Part shown: positions 15,296-23,726 of the stretch, one piece after another
Layout of the letters: every line of letters begins with the position of its first letter
Numbering within the stretch: position 1 is the stretch's first letter
NCBI GenBank assembly: GCA_963710135.1
Contig: CAVPYY010000003.1
Location: 620,001 to 684,000, forward strand
DNA: 64,000 nt
Origin: SG8-30 sp963710135
Lineage (GTDB): Bacteria > Pseudomonadota > Gammaproteobacteria > Steroidobacterales > Steroidobacteraceae
Direction: 5' to 3'
Made by a program: the position numbers and the translations under genes
Notes under the pieces: generated by a model
What the model was told of the DNA's origin: nothing
What the model saw: the letters and a program-made list of their open reading frames with translations, nothing else
The model's database searches: none

Positions 15296-16666
15296 TCAGC
15301 GCGCCTCGAGCGCCGCCAGCCGCTCGTCCAGCGCAGCCCGGTCGAGCCACCTGCCGCGCAGCATCACCCCCTCGATCTGCCGCGCTGCGGCCAGGTCCTC
15401 GAGCGGGTTCGCCCTGAGCAACACCAGGTCTGCCTCCAGACCCGGCCGAATGCTGCCGAAGCGGTCCTCGGCGTCGTAGAAGCGCGCCGGATTGACGGTA
15501 GCCGTGGCCAGCGCCTCGAGCTGCGTCATGCCCGATGCACCGTAGATCTCGAGCTCGGCATGGGCCGAGTCGCCCGGGATGTTGAATACCTGCGGCGCGT
15601 CCGAGGCGAGCAGGATGGGCACCCCGGCGCGATGCATGGCGCCGAGCAGCTTGCGCCGGATGTCGATGAAGCGCGCCGCCCGTTCGGCGCCCAGCGCCTG
15701 CGTCCCGAGGAAGCGCGCGCGCGCCTGGCGCCACTGCGCCAGCGTCGTCTCGGGCAGGTAGCGCAACGCCGGGCGCGCCGCGAGCTCGGCATCGGCCGGC
15801 GGCATGGCCCACTGTTCCAAAAGCACCTGGGTCGGCGCCATCCAGGTCCCGGCTGCGACGGTTGCGGCGACCGCGGCTGGAATCCGGCCCTCGTCCGCGC
15901 AGTCGGTGAGGCCGACGCCGAAGAAGCCCGGCGACACCGGACCTTCGAAACAGGCCGGATCGACCAGCAGCTGCATGTAGCCGTCGAGGTGATCGATGGC
16001 GCTCTGGCGCACTTCGAGCGCGTGCACCACGCCGACGTCGTCGGACACGTGTCCGCTGAACGGGATGTCCACTTCACGCGCGGTCGCGACGATGGCGTCG
16101 AAGACATCACGCCTGAGTCCCGGGTGCAGCTTGAGGAAATCGTAGCCGGCGGCCTGCTGTTCGCGAACCAGCCGGCGCGCCGTGGCGACATCCGGCACGC
16201 TGTTGCCGTTGAGTGACGGGCCCGCGGTGAAGATCCGCGGCCCGAGCACTTCGCGGGCCGCCACCTGCTGCCGCAGTTCGAGGTGCCAGGGATGGCCGAG
16301 CATGCCGCGCACGGTCGTGATGCCGTGGGCCACGTACAGCAGCAGCACGTCCTGGGCGTACTGGCGCTGGTCGGGGCCGGGCAGATGGGCGTGCATCTCG
16401 GCCAGCCCCGGCATCAGGAACCGGCCCGATGCGTCCACCACCGTGGCGTCGGCGGGTGGCGTGGCGGAGCCGGTCGGCGCAAGCGTGGCAATGCGGCCGT
16501 CGACCACCAGCACGTCGTGGGCGGGCAGGGCGCCCAGTTCGGTCATGGTGATGACCGTGGCGTTGCGGAACAGCACGGGCGCCGGATTCTGTGCGGCGGG
16601 GCTCACCGCCGGCCAGCACAGCAACGGCGCGACCAGCGCGGGCAGTACGTGGCGCAGGTGCATCAT
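15296..16666 (-). CDS. Exported amidohydrolase (imidazolonepropionase-like)
   Basis: A 456-residue exported metal-dependent hydrolase with a signal peptide (MMHLRHVLPALVAPLLCWPAVSPAA). All expected ligands are present: MHAH after LPGLAE (about residue 92), the carbamylated lysine in YDFLKLHPG, GHVSDD, AIDHLDGY, and LLASDAP. Related exported enzymes cleave cyclic amides or act as prolidase-like peptidases; the true substrate is unknown. GGAGG lies 7 bases before the ATG. Its neighbours are OPT and POT peptide transporters on the same strand, which suggests a peptide-derived substrate. Confidence 0.85.
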   Translation of the reverse strand: MMHLRHVLPALVAPLLCWPAVSPAAQNPAPVLFRNATVITMTELGALPAHDVLVVDGRIATLAPTGSATPPADATVVDASGRFLMPGLAEMHAHLPGPDQRQYAQDVLLLYVAHGITTVRGMLGHPWHLELRQQVAAREVLGPRIFTAGPSLNGNSVPDVATARRLVREQQAAGYDFLKLHPGLRRDVFDAIVATAREVDIPFSGHVSDDVGVVHALEVRQSAIDHLDGYMQLLVDPACFEGPVSPGFFGVGLTDCADEGRIPAAVAATVAAGTWMAPTQVLLEQWAMPPADAELAARPALRYLPETTLAQWRQARARFLGTQALGAERAARFIDIRRKLLGAMHRAGVPILLASDAPQVFNIPGDSAHAELEIYGASGMTQLEALATATVNPARFYDAEDRFGSIRPGLEADLVLLRANPLEDLAAARQIEGVMLRGRWLDRAALDERLAALEAR

Positions 16667-16733
16667 TTCCGGTCCTCCGACCGTGGTTGATGCATGACCC
16701 TAGCGCCCGCCCGGGGCGCGGGCAACCACCCGT

Positions 16734-18674
16734 TCAGGCCTTGCGCGAGCCGACGGTGCCGACGCGATACATCCAGTAGCCGAGCGCGGCGGTCGCGGCG
16801 AGCCCGGCCCACTGCCCCGGGCGCAGGTGCTCGGCGACGGCCAGGACGTCGGCGTCGCCGCTGACGACGATCGGGATGGCGAGCAGCACGCCGAGAATGG
16901 CGGCGCCGGCAATCAGTCCGGCGGCGAACAGCAGGCCGTTCTGGTTGAGACTCTCGGGATCGAAGTCGTCGCCGGCGCGGCGGTGCCAGCGCTGCACCGC
17001 GGCGGCGATGAGACCGCCGGCGAACACCGGGGTGGAGAGTTCCAGCGGCAGGTAGATGCCCACGGCCACGGCGAGAATGGGGGCGCGCCAGCTGGCGCCG
17101 CGGCGCTTGAGGTACTCGTCTAGCGCGATCACCACCACGCCGACCGCGACGCCGACACCGACCATGTTCCACGGCAACCCGCCGACGAAGATCCCCTTCG
17201 CCACGGACGCCATCAGCGTGGCCTGCGGCGCCGGCAGGGCGGTCACGCCCTCGCGCGCGGGCGTGCCGATGCCGTAGGCCTCGAGCAGCAGGTTGAGCAC
17301 GGGCGCCATCACCGCGGCACTCGAGACCGCGCCGATGGCCAGCATCACCTGCTGGCGCCAGGGCGTGGCGCCGACGAGCTGGCCGGCCTTCAGGTCCTGC
17401 AGGTTGTCGCCGGCGATGGCCGCCGAATTGCAGATCACCGCGCCGATCATGATCGCCGCGACCGGCCCGACCGTGCTGCCGCGGCCGAGCATGGCGAGGA
17501 GCACCAGGGACGCGAACAGGATCGTCGAGATGGTGATGCCCGATACCGGATTGTTCGACGATCCCACCAGCCCGGCCATGTAGCCGCTGACCGAGGAGAA
17601 CACGAAGCCCGCAATCACCATGATCACGGCCATGGTCAGGGCGATGCCGAGATCGTCGACCACCACGTTGTAGAGGGCGAACAAGGGCAGCACGAACAGC
17701 GCCACGCCGGCCAGGATGAGGCTCATCGGCAGGTCGCGTTCGGTGTGCGGGACGTCGGCGGCGGTGCCGCGCATGGCGAGGCCGCTCTGGATGCCGGACA
17801 GCAGCGACTTGCGCAGCGACCACAAGGACCACAGCCCGCCGATGAGCATCGCGCCGACGCCGATGTAGCGGATCTGCGCGCTCCAGATCATGTACGCGGC
17901 GTCCTCGGCGGTCTGCCCGGCGAGCGCCGCGGCCAGCGCCGGATCGAGCTGCTGGAAGAACGTGCCGTACAGCGGGATGAACAGCCACCAGGACAGCAGG
18001 CCGCCGGACACCATCAGCGCGCCGATGTTCAGGCCCACGATGTAGCCGACCGCGAGCAGCGCGGGTGCCTCCGCGAGATTGAAGCCGAAGAAACCGATGG
18101 TGCGCTCGCCCAGGTAGCGCGCGGCCACGAACGACTCCGGCGCGAGCTTGAGACCCGACAGCGCGAACTTCAGTCCCGCGCCCGCCAGCGCCGCGATACC
18201 CAGGGAGCGGATGCCGCTGGCAGGGTCCGCGCTGACCTTGAGCACTTCCGCGGTCGCGACGCCTTCCGGGAACTTCAGCTTCTGCTCGACGATCAGCGTG
18301 CGCCTGAGCGGCACCGAAAACAGCACGCCGAGCAGACCGCCGAGGCCCGCGATCGCCAGGACCCACCAGTACTCGAACTTCGCCCAGTGGCCGAGCAGCA
18401 CCAGCGCCGGGACTGTGAAGATGGTGCCGGCCGCGATCGACGAGCCGGCCGAGGCGCCGGTCGCGACGATGTTGTTCTCGAGGATGCTCACCGGACCGAA
18501 CAGGCGCAGCACGCCCATGGACACCACCGCCGCGGGGATGGCGGTCGCCACGGTCAGGCCCGCGACCAGCCCGAGGTAGGCGTTGGCTGCCGCGAGGATG
18601 ACCGTCAGCACGATCGACAGCGCCACCGCGCGCAGCGTCAGCTGACGATGCGGGTCCTGCAAGGCGGCGGTCAT
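16734..18674 (-). CDS. OPT-family oligopeptide/metal-chelate transporter
   Basis: A 646-residue inner-membrane transporter with about 15 hydrophobic helices across its length. OPT hallmarks include AANAYLGLVAGLTVATAIPAAV split around residues 25-50, ENNIVATGASAGSSIAAG at about 65-85, and KFPEGVATAEVLK. Bacterial OPT proteins move oligopeptides or metal chelates by proton symport. It starts 4 bases after the POT transporter's stop and ends 67 bases before the amidohydrolase start, forming a probable POT-OPT-amidohydrolase unit for peptide use. Confidence 0.9.
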   Translation of the reverse strand: MTAALQDPHRQLTLRAVALSIVLTVILAAANAYLGLVAGLTVATAIPAAVVSMGVLRLFGPVSILENNIVATGASAGSSIAAGTIFTVPALVLLGHWAKFEYWWVLAIAGLGGLLGVLFSVPLRRTLIVEQKLKFPEGVATAEVLKVSADPASGIRSLGIAALAGAGLKFALSGLKLAPESFVAARYLGERTIGFFGFNLAEAPALLAVGYIVGLNIGALMVSGGLLSWWLFIPLYGTFFQQLDPALAAALAGQTAEDAAYMIWSAQIRYIGVGAMLIGGLWSLWSLRKSLLSGIQSGLAMRGTAADVPHTERDLPMSLILAGVALFVLPLFALYNVVVDDLGIALTMAVIMVIAGFVFSSVSGYMAGLVGSSNNPVSGITISTILFASLVLLAMLGRGSTVGPVAAIMIGAVICNSAAIAGDNLQDLKAGQLVGATPWRQQVMLAIGAVSSAAVMAPVLNLLLEAYGIGTPAREGVTALPAPQATLMASVAKGIFVGGLPWNMVGVGVAVGVVVIALDEYLKRRGASWRAPILAVAVGIYLPLELSTPVFAGGLIAAAVQRWHRRAGDDFDPESLNQNGLLFAAGLIAGAAILGVLLAIPIVVSGDADVLAVAEHLRPGQWAGLAATAALGYWMYRVGTVGSRKA

Positions 18675-18678
18675 GTCG

Positions 18679-20199
18679 TCAGACCGCCTTCAGGCCGGCC
18701 GGCCGTGCCGGCACTGCGGGGGGCTTCACGTCCTCCGCGCCGTGCATCCAGCGGACGATGCGTCCGGATATCGACCACAGCAGCACGCCGAACACCACCA
18801 GCACGAGTGCGATGCCGCTGAACACGCCGAGCAGCCCGGCGTGCTCTTCGCGCACGCCCACGCTGGTTGCCAGCTCGCGCATCCACGGGTACTCGCCCAT
18901 GTTCTCCGAGAACGCTCCGACGTAGCCCGCCAGCGTGTTGGCGAAGAAGTTGATCAGGAACCACACCCCCATCATCAGCGAGGCAAGCCTGAGTGGCGCC
19001 AGCTTGGTGACCATGGAGAGCCCTACCGGGCTGATGCACAGCTCGCCGAGCGTGTGGAACAGGTAGGCCAGCACCAGCCAGACCATGCCGGCCTTGAAAT
19101 CGGCGGTGCGCTGCATCTCGAAGACGGCGATCGCCAGGAAGGCGAAGCCGATCGCCGTCATGAACAGGCCGATGTACATCTTGGCCGGTGTGGACGGACT
19201 CATGCCGCGCCGTCCGAGACCGGCCCACAGCATCGAGAACAGCGGCGCCAGCAGGACGATGAACAGCGGGTTGAGGGACTGGAACCAGCCGGTCGGGACC
19301 GTGAAGCCGTTGGCGCTGCGATCGGTGTACTGGTCGGCGAACAGGTTCATCAGCCCGCCCGCCTGCTCGAACGCGGCCCAGAACATGACGACGAAGATGA
19401 AGATGACGAAGATCACCTTCAGGCGATCGATCTCGACCGGCGTCAGCGGAGCCTGGGTGCCGCCGGCGAGCTTGCGGGAGCGCTGGGCGGCGGGTTCGAC
19501 GCCGACGTCGCCGATGTACTTGCGTGCGAAGGCCAGCTGGATGATGACCGACAGGGTCATGCCGATCCCGGCGGCGAAGAAGCCCACGCGCCAGCCGTAG
19601 GCGGGGTCTTCGCCGAGCGTGGAGCAGACCAGCGGCGCGAGGAACGCGCCGAGGTTGATGCCCATGTAGAAAATGGTGAACGCCCCGTCGCGGCGCGCGT
19701 CGCCCTGCTCGTAGAGGTCGCCGACCATGGTGGAGATATTGGGCTTGAAGAAACCGTTGCCGGCGATCAGCAGCAACAGCCCTGCGTAGAAGGTCACCGG
19801 CGTTTCCGGGAAGGTGATTCCGAGCAGACCCAGCGAGACGGGTGCGGCGACACCGAGCAGATCGGGCGATGCGGCCAGCGAAAACTGCCCGAGCGCCATC
19901 AGCACGCCACCGAGGATCACCGACTTGCGCTGCCCGAGATAGTTGTCGGCCAGCCAGCCACCGAACAGCGGCGTCAGGTAGGTGAATCCCGTGTACCACG
20001 CGTACAGCTTCAGGGCCTGTGCGCTGTCCCAGCCGAGCCCCGGGTTGACCGCATTGGTGGCGGCAACCACATACAGCACCAATAGGGCGCGCATGCCGTA
20101 GTAGCTGAACCGTTCCCACATCTCCGTGGCGAACAGCAGGTACAGCCCTTTGGGATGGCCGAACAGCGTCCCGGACGGGGCTGGCATGGGGGAGTTCAT
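18679..20199 (-). CDS. POT/PTR-family proton-dependent peptide transporter
   Basis: A 506-residue major facilitator protein with 12-14 transmembrane helices. It carries the ExxERFxYY signature (EMWERFSYYG) in helix 1, the PTR2 motif FYMGINLGAFLAPLVC near helix 5, and the loop FKPNISTMVGDLYEQGD. The family imports di- and tripeptides with protons. The N-terminus (MNSPMPAPSGTLFGHPKGLY) is typical and no better start is visible. It is followed almost without a gap by the OPT transporter. Confidence 0.92.
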   Translation of the reverse strand: MNSPMPAPSGTLFGHPKGLYLLFATEMWERFSYYGMRALLVLYVVAATNAVNPGLGWDSAQALKLYAWYTGFTYLTPLFGGWLADNYLGQRKSVILGGVLMALGQFSLAASPDLLGVAAPVSLGLLGITFPETPVTFYAGLLLLIAGNGFFKPNISTMVGDLYEQGDARRDGAFTIFYMGINLGAFLAPLVCSTLGEDPAYGWRVGFFAAGIGMTLSVIIQLAFARKYIGDVGVEPAAQRSRKLAGGTQAPLTPVEIDRLKVIFVIFIFVVMFWAAFEQAGGLMNLFADQYTDRSANGFTVPTGWFQSLNPLFIVLLAPLFSMLWAGLGRRGMSPSTPAKMYIGLFMTAIGFAFLAIAVFEMQRTADFKAGMVWLVLAYLFHTLGELCISPVGLSMVTKLAPLRLASLMMGVWFLINFFANTLAGYVGAFSENMGEYPWMRELATSVGVREEHAGLLGVFSGIALVLVVFGVLLWSISGRIVRWMHGAEDVKPPAVPARPAGLKAV

Positions 20200-20295
20200 C
20201 GGGACGACTGGTCCTGACCTGGCGGACGCGCCGCGGTGGCCGGAGTCTGTGCGATTTGCCTGCGAGACGGCAAGGCCGCGGTGCGGGCGGGCGCC

Positions 20296-21081
20296 TCAGG
20301 TGGAGGTCACGTCCGATTCCTTGTTCTCGCCGGCTTCGGCTTCGCGCCGCGCCGGCAGGATGCGGGACATCAGGATGCCGGCCTCGTAGAGGATATACAT
20401 CGGCACCGCCATCATGCTCTGCGACACCGCGTCCGGCGGGGTCAGGAATGCCGCCACGATGAATATCCCGAGCAGCACGAAGCCGCGCTGCTTGCCGAGC
20501 GACTCGACCTTGACGAGCCCGGTCCGCACCAGCAACACGGTGGCGACCGGGATCTCGAACGCCAGGCCGAACGCGAAGAACAGCAGCGTCACGAAATCGA
20601 GATACTGGGTCATGTCCGTCATCATCTTCACGTGTTCCGGCGTCGTAGCGACGAAGAACTGGAACATGAGGGGAAAGACCATGAAGTAGGCAAAGGCCGC
20701 GCCCGTGTAGAACAGCACGATGCTCGACAGCAGCAGCGGCATGGCGAAGCGACGCTCGTGGCGATACAGGCCGGGCGCGACGAAGGCCCACAGCTGGTAC
20801 AGGATGAACGGCATCGCGAAGAACACGGCCGCGAGCAGCGCCAGCTTGAATGGCGTCATGAACGGCGCCACGACGCTGGTCGCGATCACCTCGGAGCCGG
20901 CCGGCAGGCGTTCGCGCAGCGGCTCGGTGAGCCAGGTGAACAGCTCGTTGGAGAAGTACAGGCACGGGATGGCGAGCACCCCGGCCGCGATGACCGCCTT
21001 CAGAAGACGGTCACGCAACTCGACCAGATGCGACAACAGGGTCGCCTCGCCGAGACTCTCCTTGTTGTCCTGGTCGCTCAC
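20296..21081 (-). CDS. tatC: Sec-independent protein translocase TatC
   Basis: A 261-residue inner-membrane core of the Tat translocase, which binds twin-arginine signal peptides of folded proteins. It has six transmembrane helices, the N-terminal SHLVELRDRLLKAV, the FKLALLAAVFFAMPFILYQLWAFVAPGLY region (about 75-105) and an ERR after the second helix. The ATG overlaps the tatB stop (21078-21081), so translation is probably coupled. The binding protein at 22620-23714 nearby carries a likely Tat signal. Confidence 0.96.
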   Translation of the reverse strand: MSDQDNKESLGEATLLSHLVELRDRLLKAVIAAGVLAIPCLYFSNELFTWLTEPLRERLPAGSEVIATSVVAPFMTPFKLALLAAVFFAMPFILYQLWAFVAPGLYRHERRFAMPLLLSSIVLFYTGAAFAYFMVFPLMFQFFVATTPEHVKMMTDMTQYLDFVTLLFFAFGLAFEIPVATVLLVRTGLVKVESLGKQRGFVLLGIFIVAAFLTPPDAVSQSMMAVPMYILYEAGILMSRILPARREAEAGENKESDVTST

Positions 21082-21449
21082 GGTCCGGGCTTGTCCGGCT
21101 GGTCGGGCGGCGGAGCGTCGGCGGCCACGGCGGGCTCAGGCGAGGGCTGCGCGGCGGGCTTGCCGGCGGCGGGCGGCTGTCCGTTGTCCGCGCCGGGCGC
21201 TGCGGTGCCCGGGTGCGGCGTGCCGGGGCGCGGCGGCGGCTTGCTGTAGGACGGATCGGGCTTGGTCCAGTCGCGGTCCGTCTTCAGGACTTCGTCGTCG
21301 AGTTGCGACTTCAGCTGCCGCGCCATGGCGCGGGCACGGCCCATCCAGCGGCCCACCTCGCGGGCGACCTTGGGCAGCTTCTCGGGACCGAGCACCAAGA
21401 GCGCGATCCCGAGAATCAGCACGATCTCGGTGAAGCCGACCTCGAACAT
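21078..21449 (-). CDS. tatB: Sec-independent protein translocase TatB
   Basis: A 123-residue single-span membrane protein: the N-terminal helix MFEVGFTEIVLILGIALLVLGPEKLP with the conserved Glu and the GPEKLP hinge, an amphipathic helix (RWMGRARAMARQLKSQLDDE), and a long Pro/Ala-rich tail. TatB forms the substrate receptor with TatC. It lies between tatA (7-base gap) and tatC (4-base overlap). Length and hinge sequence separate it from TatA. Confidence 0.94.
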   Translation of the reverse strand: MFEVGFTEIVLILGIALLVLGPEKLPKVAREVGRWMGRARAMARQLKSQLDDEVLKTDRDWTKPDPSYSKPPPRPGTPHPGTAAPGADNGQPPAAGKPAAQPSPEPAVAADAPPPDQPDKPGP

Positions 21450-21456
21450 CGGCGCG

Positions 21457-21693
21457 TCAGCTGTGCTTGGAGCCGCTCGTCTCGCGCTTCTCGGCGTCGA
21501 ACTCGGCGTCCGGGCGCTTGTCCTGCGCGATCTTGCTCGGCGTCTCGTCCTCGTCCTCGGCTTCGTTCATGGCCTTCTTGAAGCCCTTCACGGCGCCACC
21601 GAGATCGGAGCCGATGGTGCGCAGCTTCTTGGCGCCAAAGATCAGCAGTGCGATGGCGAGGATGATCAACAGTTCGCGGAAACCGATACCCAT
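21457..21693 (-). CDS. tatA: Sec-independent protein translocase TatA
   Basis: A 78-residue pore-forming Tat component. It has a short N-terminal transmembrane helix (FRELLIILAIALLIFG), the hinge FGAKKLR, the amphipathic helix IGSDLGGAVKGFKKAM, and a charged tail. It opens the tatABC operon with GGAGAGG upstream of its ATG. The dtd gene lies 93 bases upstream on the same strand. Confidence 0.95.
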   Translation of the reverse strand: MGIGFRELLIILAIALLIFGAKKLRTIGSDLGGAVKGFKKAMNEAEDEDETPSKIAQDKRPDAEFDAEKRETSGSKHS

Positions 21694-21786
21694 AAGTTCC
21701 TCTCCGGCCCGAACAGTGGGCGGGACGGCGATGATACGCCATCCCGTGTGACGGCCTTGTCGGGCAGTTCGCGTATTCCGGATTCT

Positions 21787-22254
21787 TCAGTCGTCGGGCA
21801 GTCCGCCGTCGCCTGGCGGTACCCGCAGCCAGAAAGTCACCGGACCGTCGTTTACCAGGGAGACGCGCATGTGCGCGCCAAACTCCCCGGTTTCGACCGT
21901 GGCCAGCCTAGATCGTGCGGCCAGCACCAGCGATTCGAACAGGCGCCGACCCTCGGCGGGCTCCGCCGCCGGGCTGAAACCCGGGCGGGTGCCCTTGCGG
22001 GTGTCCGCCGCCAGGGTGAACTGCGGGATCAGCAGCAGTCCGCCGCCCGTCTCGGTCAGGCTCAGGTTCATCCTGCCTTCCGGGTCCGCAAAGACCCGAT
22101 AGGTGGCGAGCCGCTCCAGCAGGCGCTGCACCTGCCGGGGCCCGTCGCCGCGCTCGACACCGACCAGCACCGCGAGACCCGCACCGATGTGCCCCACCGT
22201 GCGCGCGCCGACCTCGACCTTCGCCTCTGTCACCCGCTGCAGCAGTCCGATCAC
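21787..22254 (-). CDS. dtd: D-aminoacyl-tRNA deacylase
   Basis: A 155-residue cytosolic proofreading enzyme that hydrolyses D-aminoacyl-tRNAs. The C-terminal catalytic NDGPVTFWL motif is intact. The second family motif, usually SQFTL, reads PQFTL here (IPQFTLAADTRKGTRP). LQRVTEAKVEV at the N-terminus is typical. The start is GTG (MIGLLQRV). It is on the same strand as tatABC, upstream of it. Confidence 0.92.
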   Translation of the reverse strand: MIGLLQRVTEAKVEVGARTVGHIGAGLAVLVGVERGDGPRQVQRLLERLATYRVFADPEGRMNLSLTETGGGLLLIPQFTLAADTRKGTRPGFSPAAEPAEGRRLFESLVLAARSRLATVETGEFGAHMRVSLVNDGPVTFWLRVPPGDGGLPDD

Positions 22255-22619
22255 GTCCGGTGGTCTCGATGCGCCCGTAGTCCCGGCATCTTCCCTGAAC
22301 CAGGATGGACTGGGAAGGGCCCGGATCGGCCGGAAAAGTTCGCAGTATTTCCCACCAGAATTAAATATATGGCCGCTATAGGAAAGGTTTATCCCACAAA
22401 TAAGGGTTTACATCTCTAGTGGGAGAAGTAATTCGACTGATGCGCATTACTATCACGACCGTGTCATAGACTGCTCGGGAGAGGCCGATTGATAATAATA
22501 ATGTGGGAAAACTTGGCTTCTATGGGCGCCGGAAGGGCTGCAGCCGCGCCAGCATGCCGGCCATCGCTGGTTGTGGTATTCCTACCGCCCACCTCGTAGC
22601 CACACTGCCGGAGAAGCCG
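22255..22619. promoter_or_regulatory. AT-rich intergenic regulatory region upstream of the TRAP binding protein
   Basis: A 365-base non-coding stretch between divergent dtd and dctP. About 22340-22510 is strikingly AT-rich for this window (TTAAATATAT, TTGATAATAATAATG). Four copies of TCCCAC occur: 22350-22355 and 22392-22397 on the plus strand, 22419-22424 and 22503-22508 on the minus strand, giving a ++/-- arrangement. The outer pair extends to TTTCCCAC. This looks like a multi-site operator, plausibly controlling dctP. An in-frame ORF start at 22503 lies inside it but encodes no recognisable sequence before the dctP ATG. Confidence 0.5.
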
Positions 22620-23714
22620 ATGGATCGACGCCGCATCATTCAGGGGCTCGGGCTGGGCGCGCTCGCCGCGACCGCTGGCTGTGCCCGCGAGGGGGCCGAA
22701 GTCGGTGCCGCATCCGACGGGCGCACGTTCAAGTGGAAGATGGTGACCACCTGGCCACCGAATTTTCCAGCGCTGGGCACCGGAGCGGTCGAGCTGGCGC
22801 GGTTGGTCGAGGCCTGCAGTGCTGGCCGGCTCACCATCAAGGTCTACGGTGGCGGTGAGCTGGTGCCGCCGTTCGAGGTGTTCGACGCGGTCTCGAGCGG
22901 CACGGCCGAGATGGGTCACGGCGGCGCCTACTACTGGAAAGGCAAGATCGAGTCGGCGTCGTTTTTCTCGGCGGTTCCGTTCGGGCTGACCGCGCAGGAG
23001 GCCAACGGCTGGCTGTATTTCGGCGGCGGCTGGGACCTGTGGAAGGAGGCCTATGCGCCGTTCGGCGTGCTGCCTGTGCCTTGCGGCAACTCGGGCACGC
23101 AGATGGGCGGCTGGTTCAGGCGCGAGATCAACAGCATCGACGACCTGAAGGGACTGAAGATGCGCATCCCGGGTCTCGGCGGCGAGGTGCTGGCCCGCCT
23201 GGGCGGTACGCCCGTCACGCTCGCCGGTGGCGAGATCTTCACGGCGCTCGAGACCGGCACCATCGACGCGACCGAGTGGATCGGCCCCTACAACGACCTG
23301 GCTTTCGGTCTCTACAAGACCACCAAGTACTACTACTACCCGGGCTGGCACGAACCGGGCACGATCCTCGAGGCGATCGTCAACCAGGCCGCCTTCGACC
23401 AGTTGCCCGCCGACCTGCAGGAGATTCTCCTGACCTGCTGCCAGGCAGTGAACGACCGGATGCTCGCCGAGTTCACCGCCCGCAATGCCGAGGCACTGGA
23501 GACGCTGGTCCGGGATCATGGTGTCGTGCTGCGGCCGTTCCCGGACGATGTGCTGCGCCAGCTCAAGAAGGTTTCCGAGGAAGTCGTGCGCGAAGGCGCC
23601 GCGCGCGACCCGCTGTATGCGCGGGTGCTCGAGTCAGTGAATGCTTACCAGGCCCGTTCCGCGGCCTACCTGCGGGTCGCAGAGCAGTCCTACCTGCGCG
23701 CGCGGGATCTGTAA
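22620..23714 (+). CDS. TRAP transporter solute-binding protein (TakP/DctP type)
   Basis: A 364-residue periplasmic binding protein. It begins MDRRRIIQGLGLGALAATAGC: a twin-arginine-like n-region, a hydrophobic core and a cysteine, suggesting Tat export with possible lipid anchoring. The mature part shows the TakP-like signature: KMVTTWPPNFPALGTG, EVFDAVSSGTAEMGHGGAYYWKG, MRIPGLGGEVLARLGG, IDATEWIGPYNDLAFGLYK and YYYYPGWHEPG. Relatives bind 2-oxo acids and other carboxylates. GGAGAAG lies 5-6 bases before ATG 22620, which decides against the longer frame from 22503. The permease genes converge from the other strand. Confidence 0.9.
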   Translation: MDRRRIIQGLGLGALAATAGCAREGAEVGAASDGRTFKWKMVTTWPPNFPALGTGAVELARLVEACSAGRLTIKVYGGGELVPPFEVFDAVSSGTAEMGHGGAYYWKGKIESASFFSAVPFGLTAQEANGWLYFGGGWDLWKEAYAPFGVLPVPCGNSGTQMGGWFRREINSIDDLKGLKMRIPGLGGEVLARLGGTPVTLAGGEIFTALETGTIDATEWIGPYNDLAFGLYKTTKYYYYPGWHEPGTILEAIVNQAAFDQLPADLQEILLTCCQAVNDRMLAEFTARNAEALETLVRDHGVVLRPFPDDVLRQLKKVSEEVVREGAARDPLYARVLESVNAYQARSAAYLRVAEQSYLRARDL

Positions 23715-23726
23715 CGCCCCCGGCAA

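Noticed and set aside
21787..22254. PQFTL instead of SQFTL in Dtd as an inactivating change
   Set aside because: The rest of the enzyme and the NDGPVTF motif are intact, and I cannot show the variant is unusual among relatives without an alignment.
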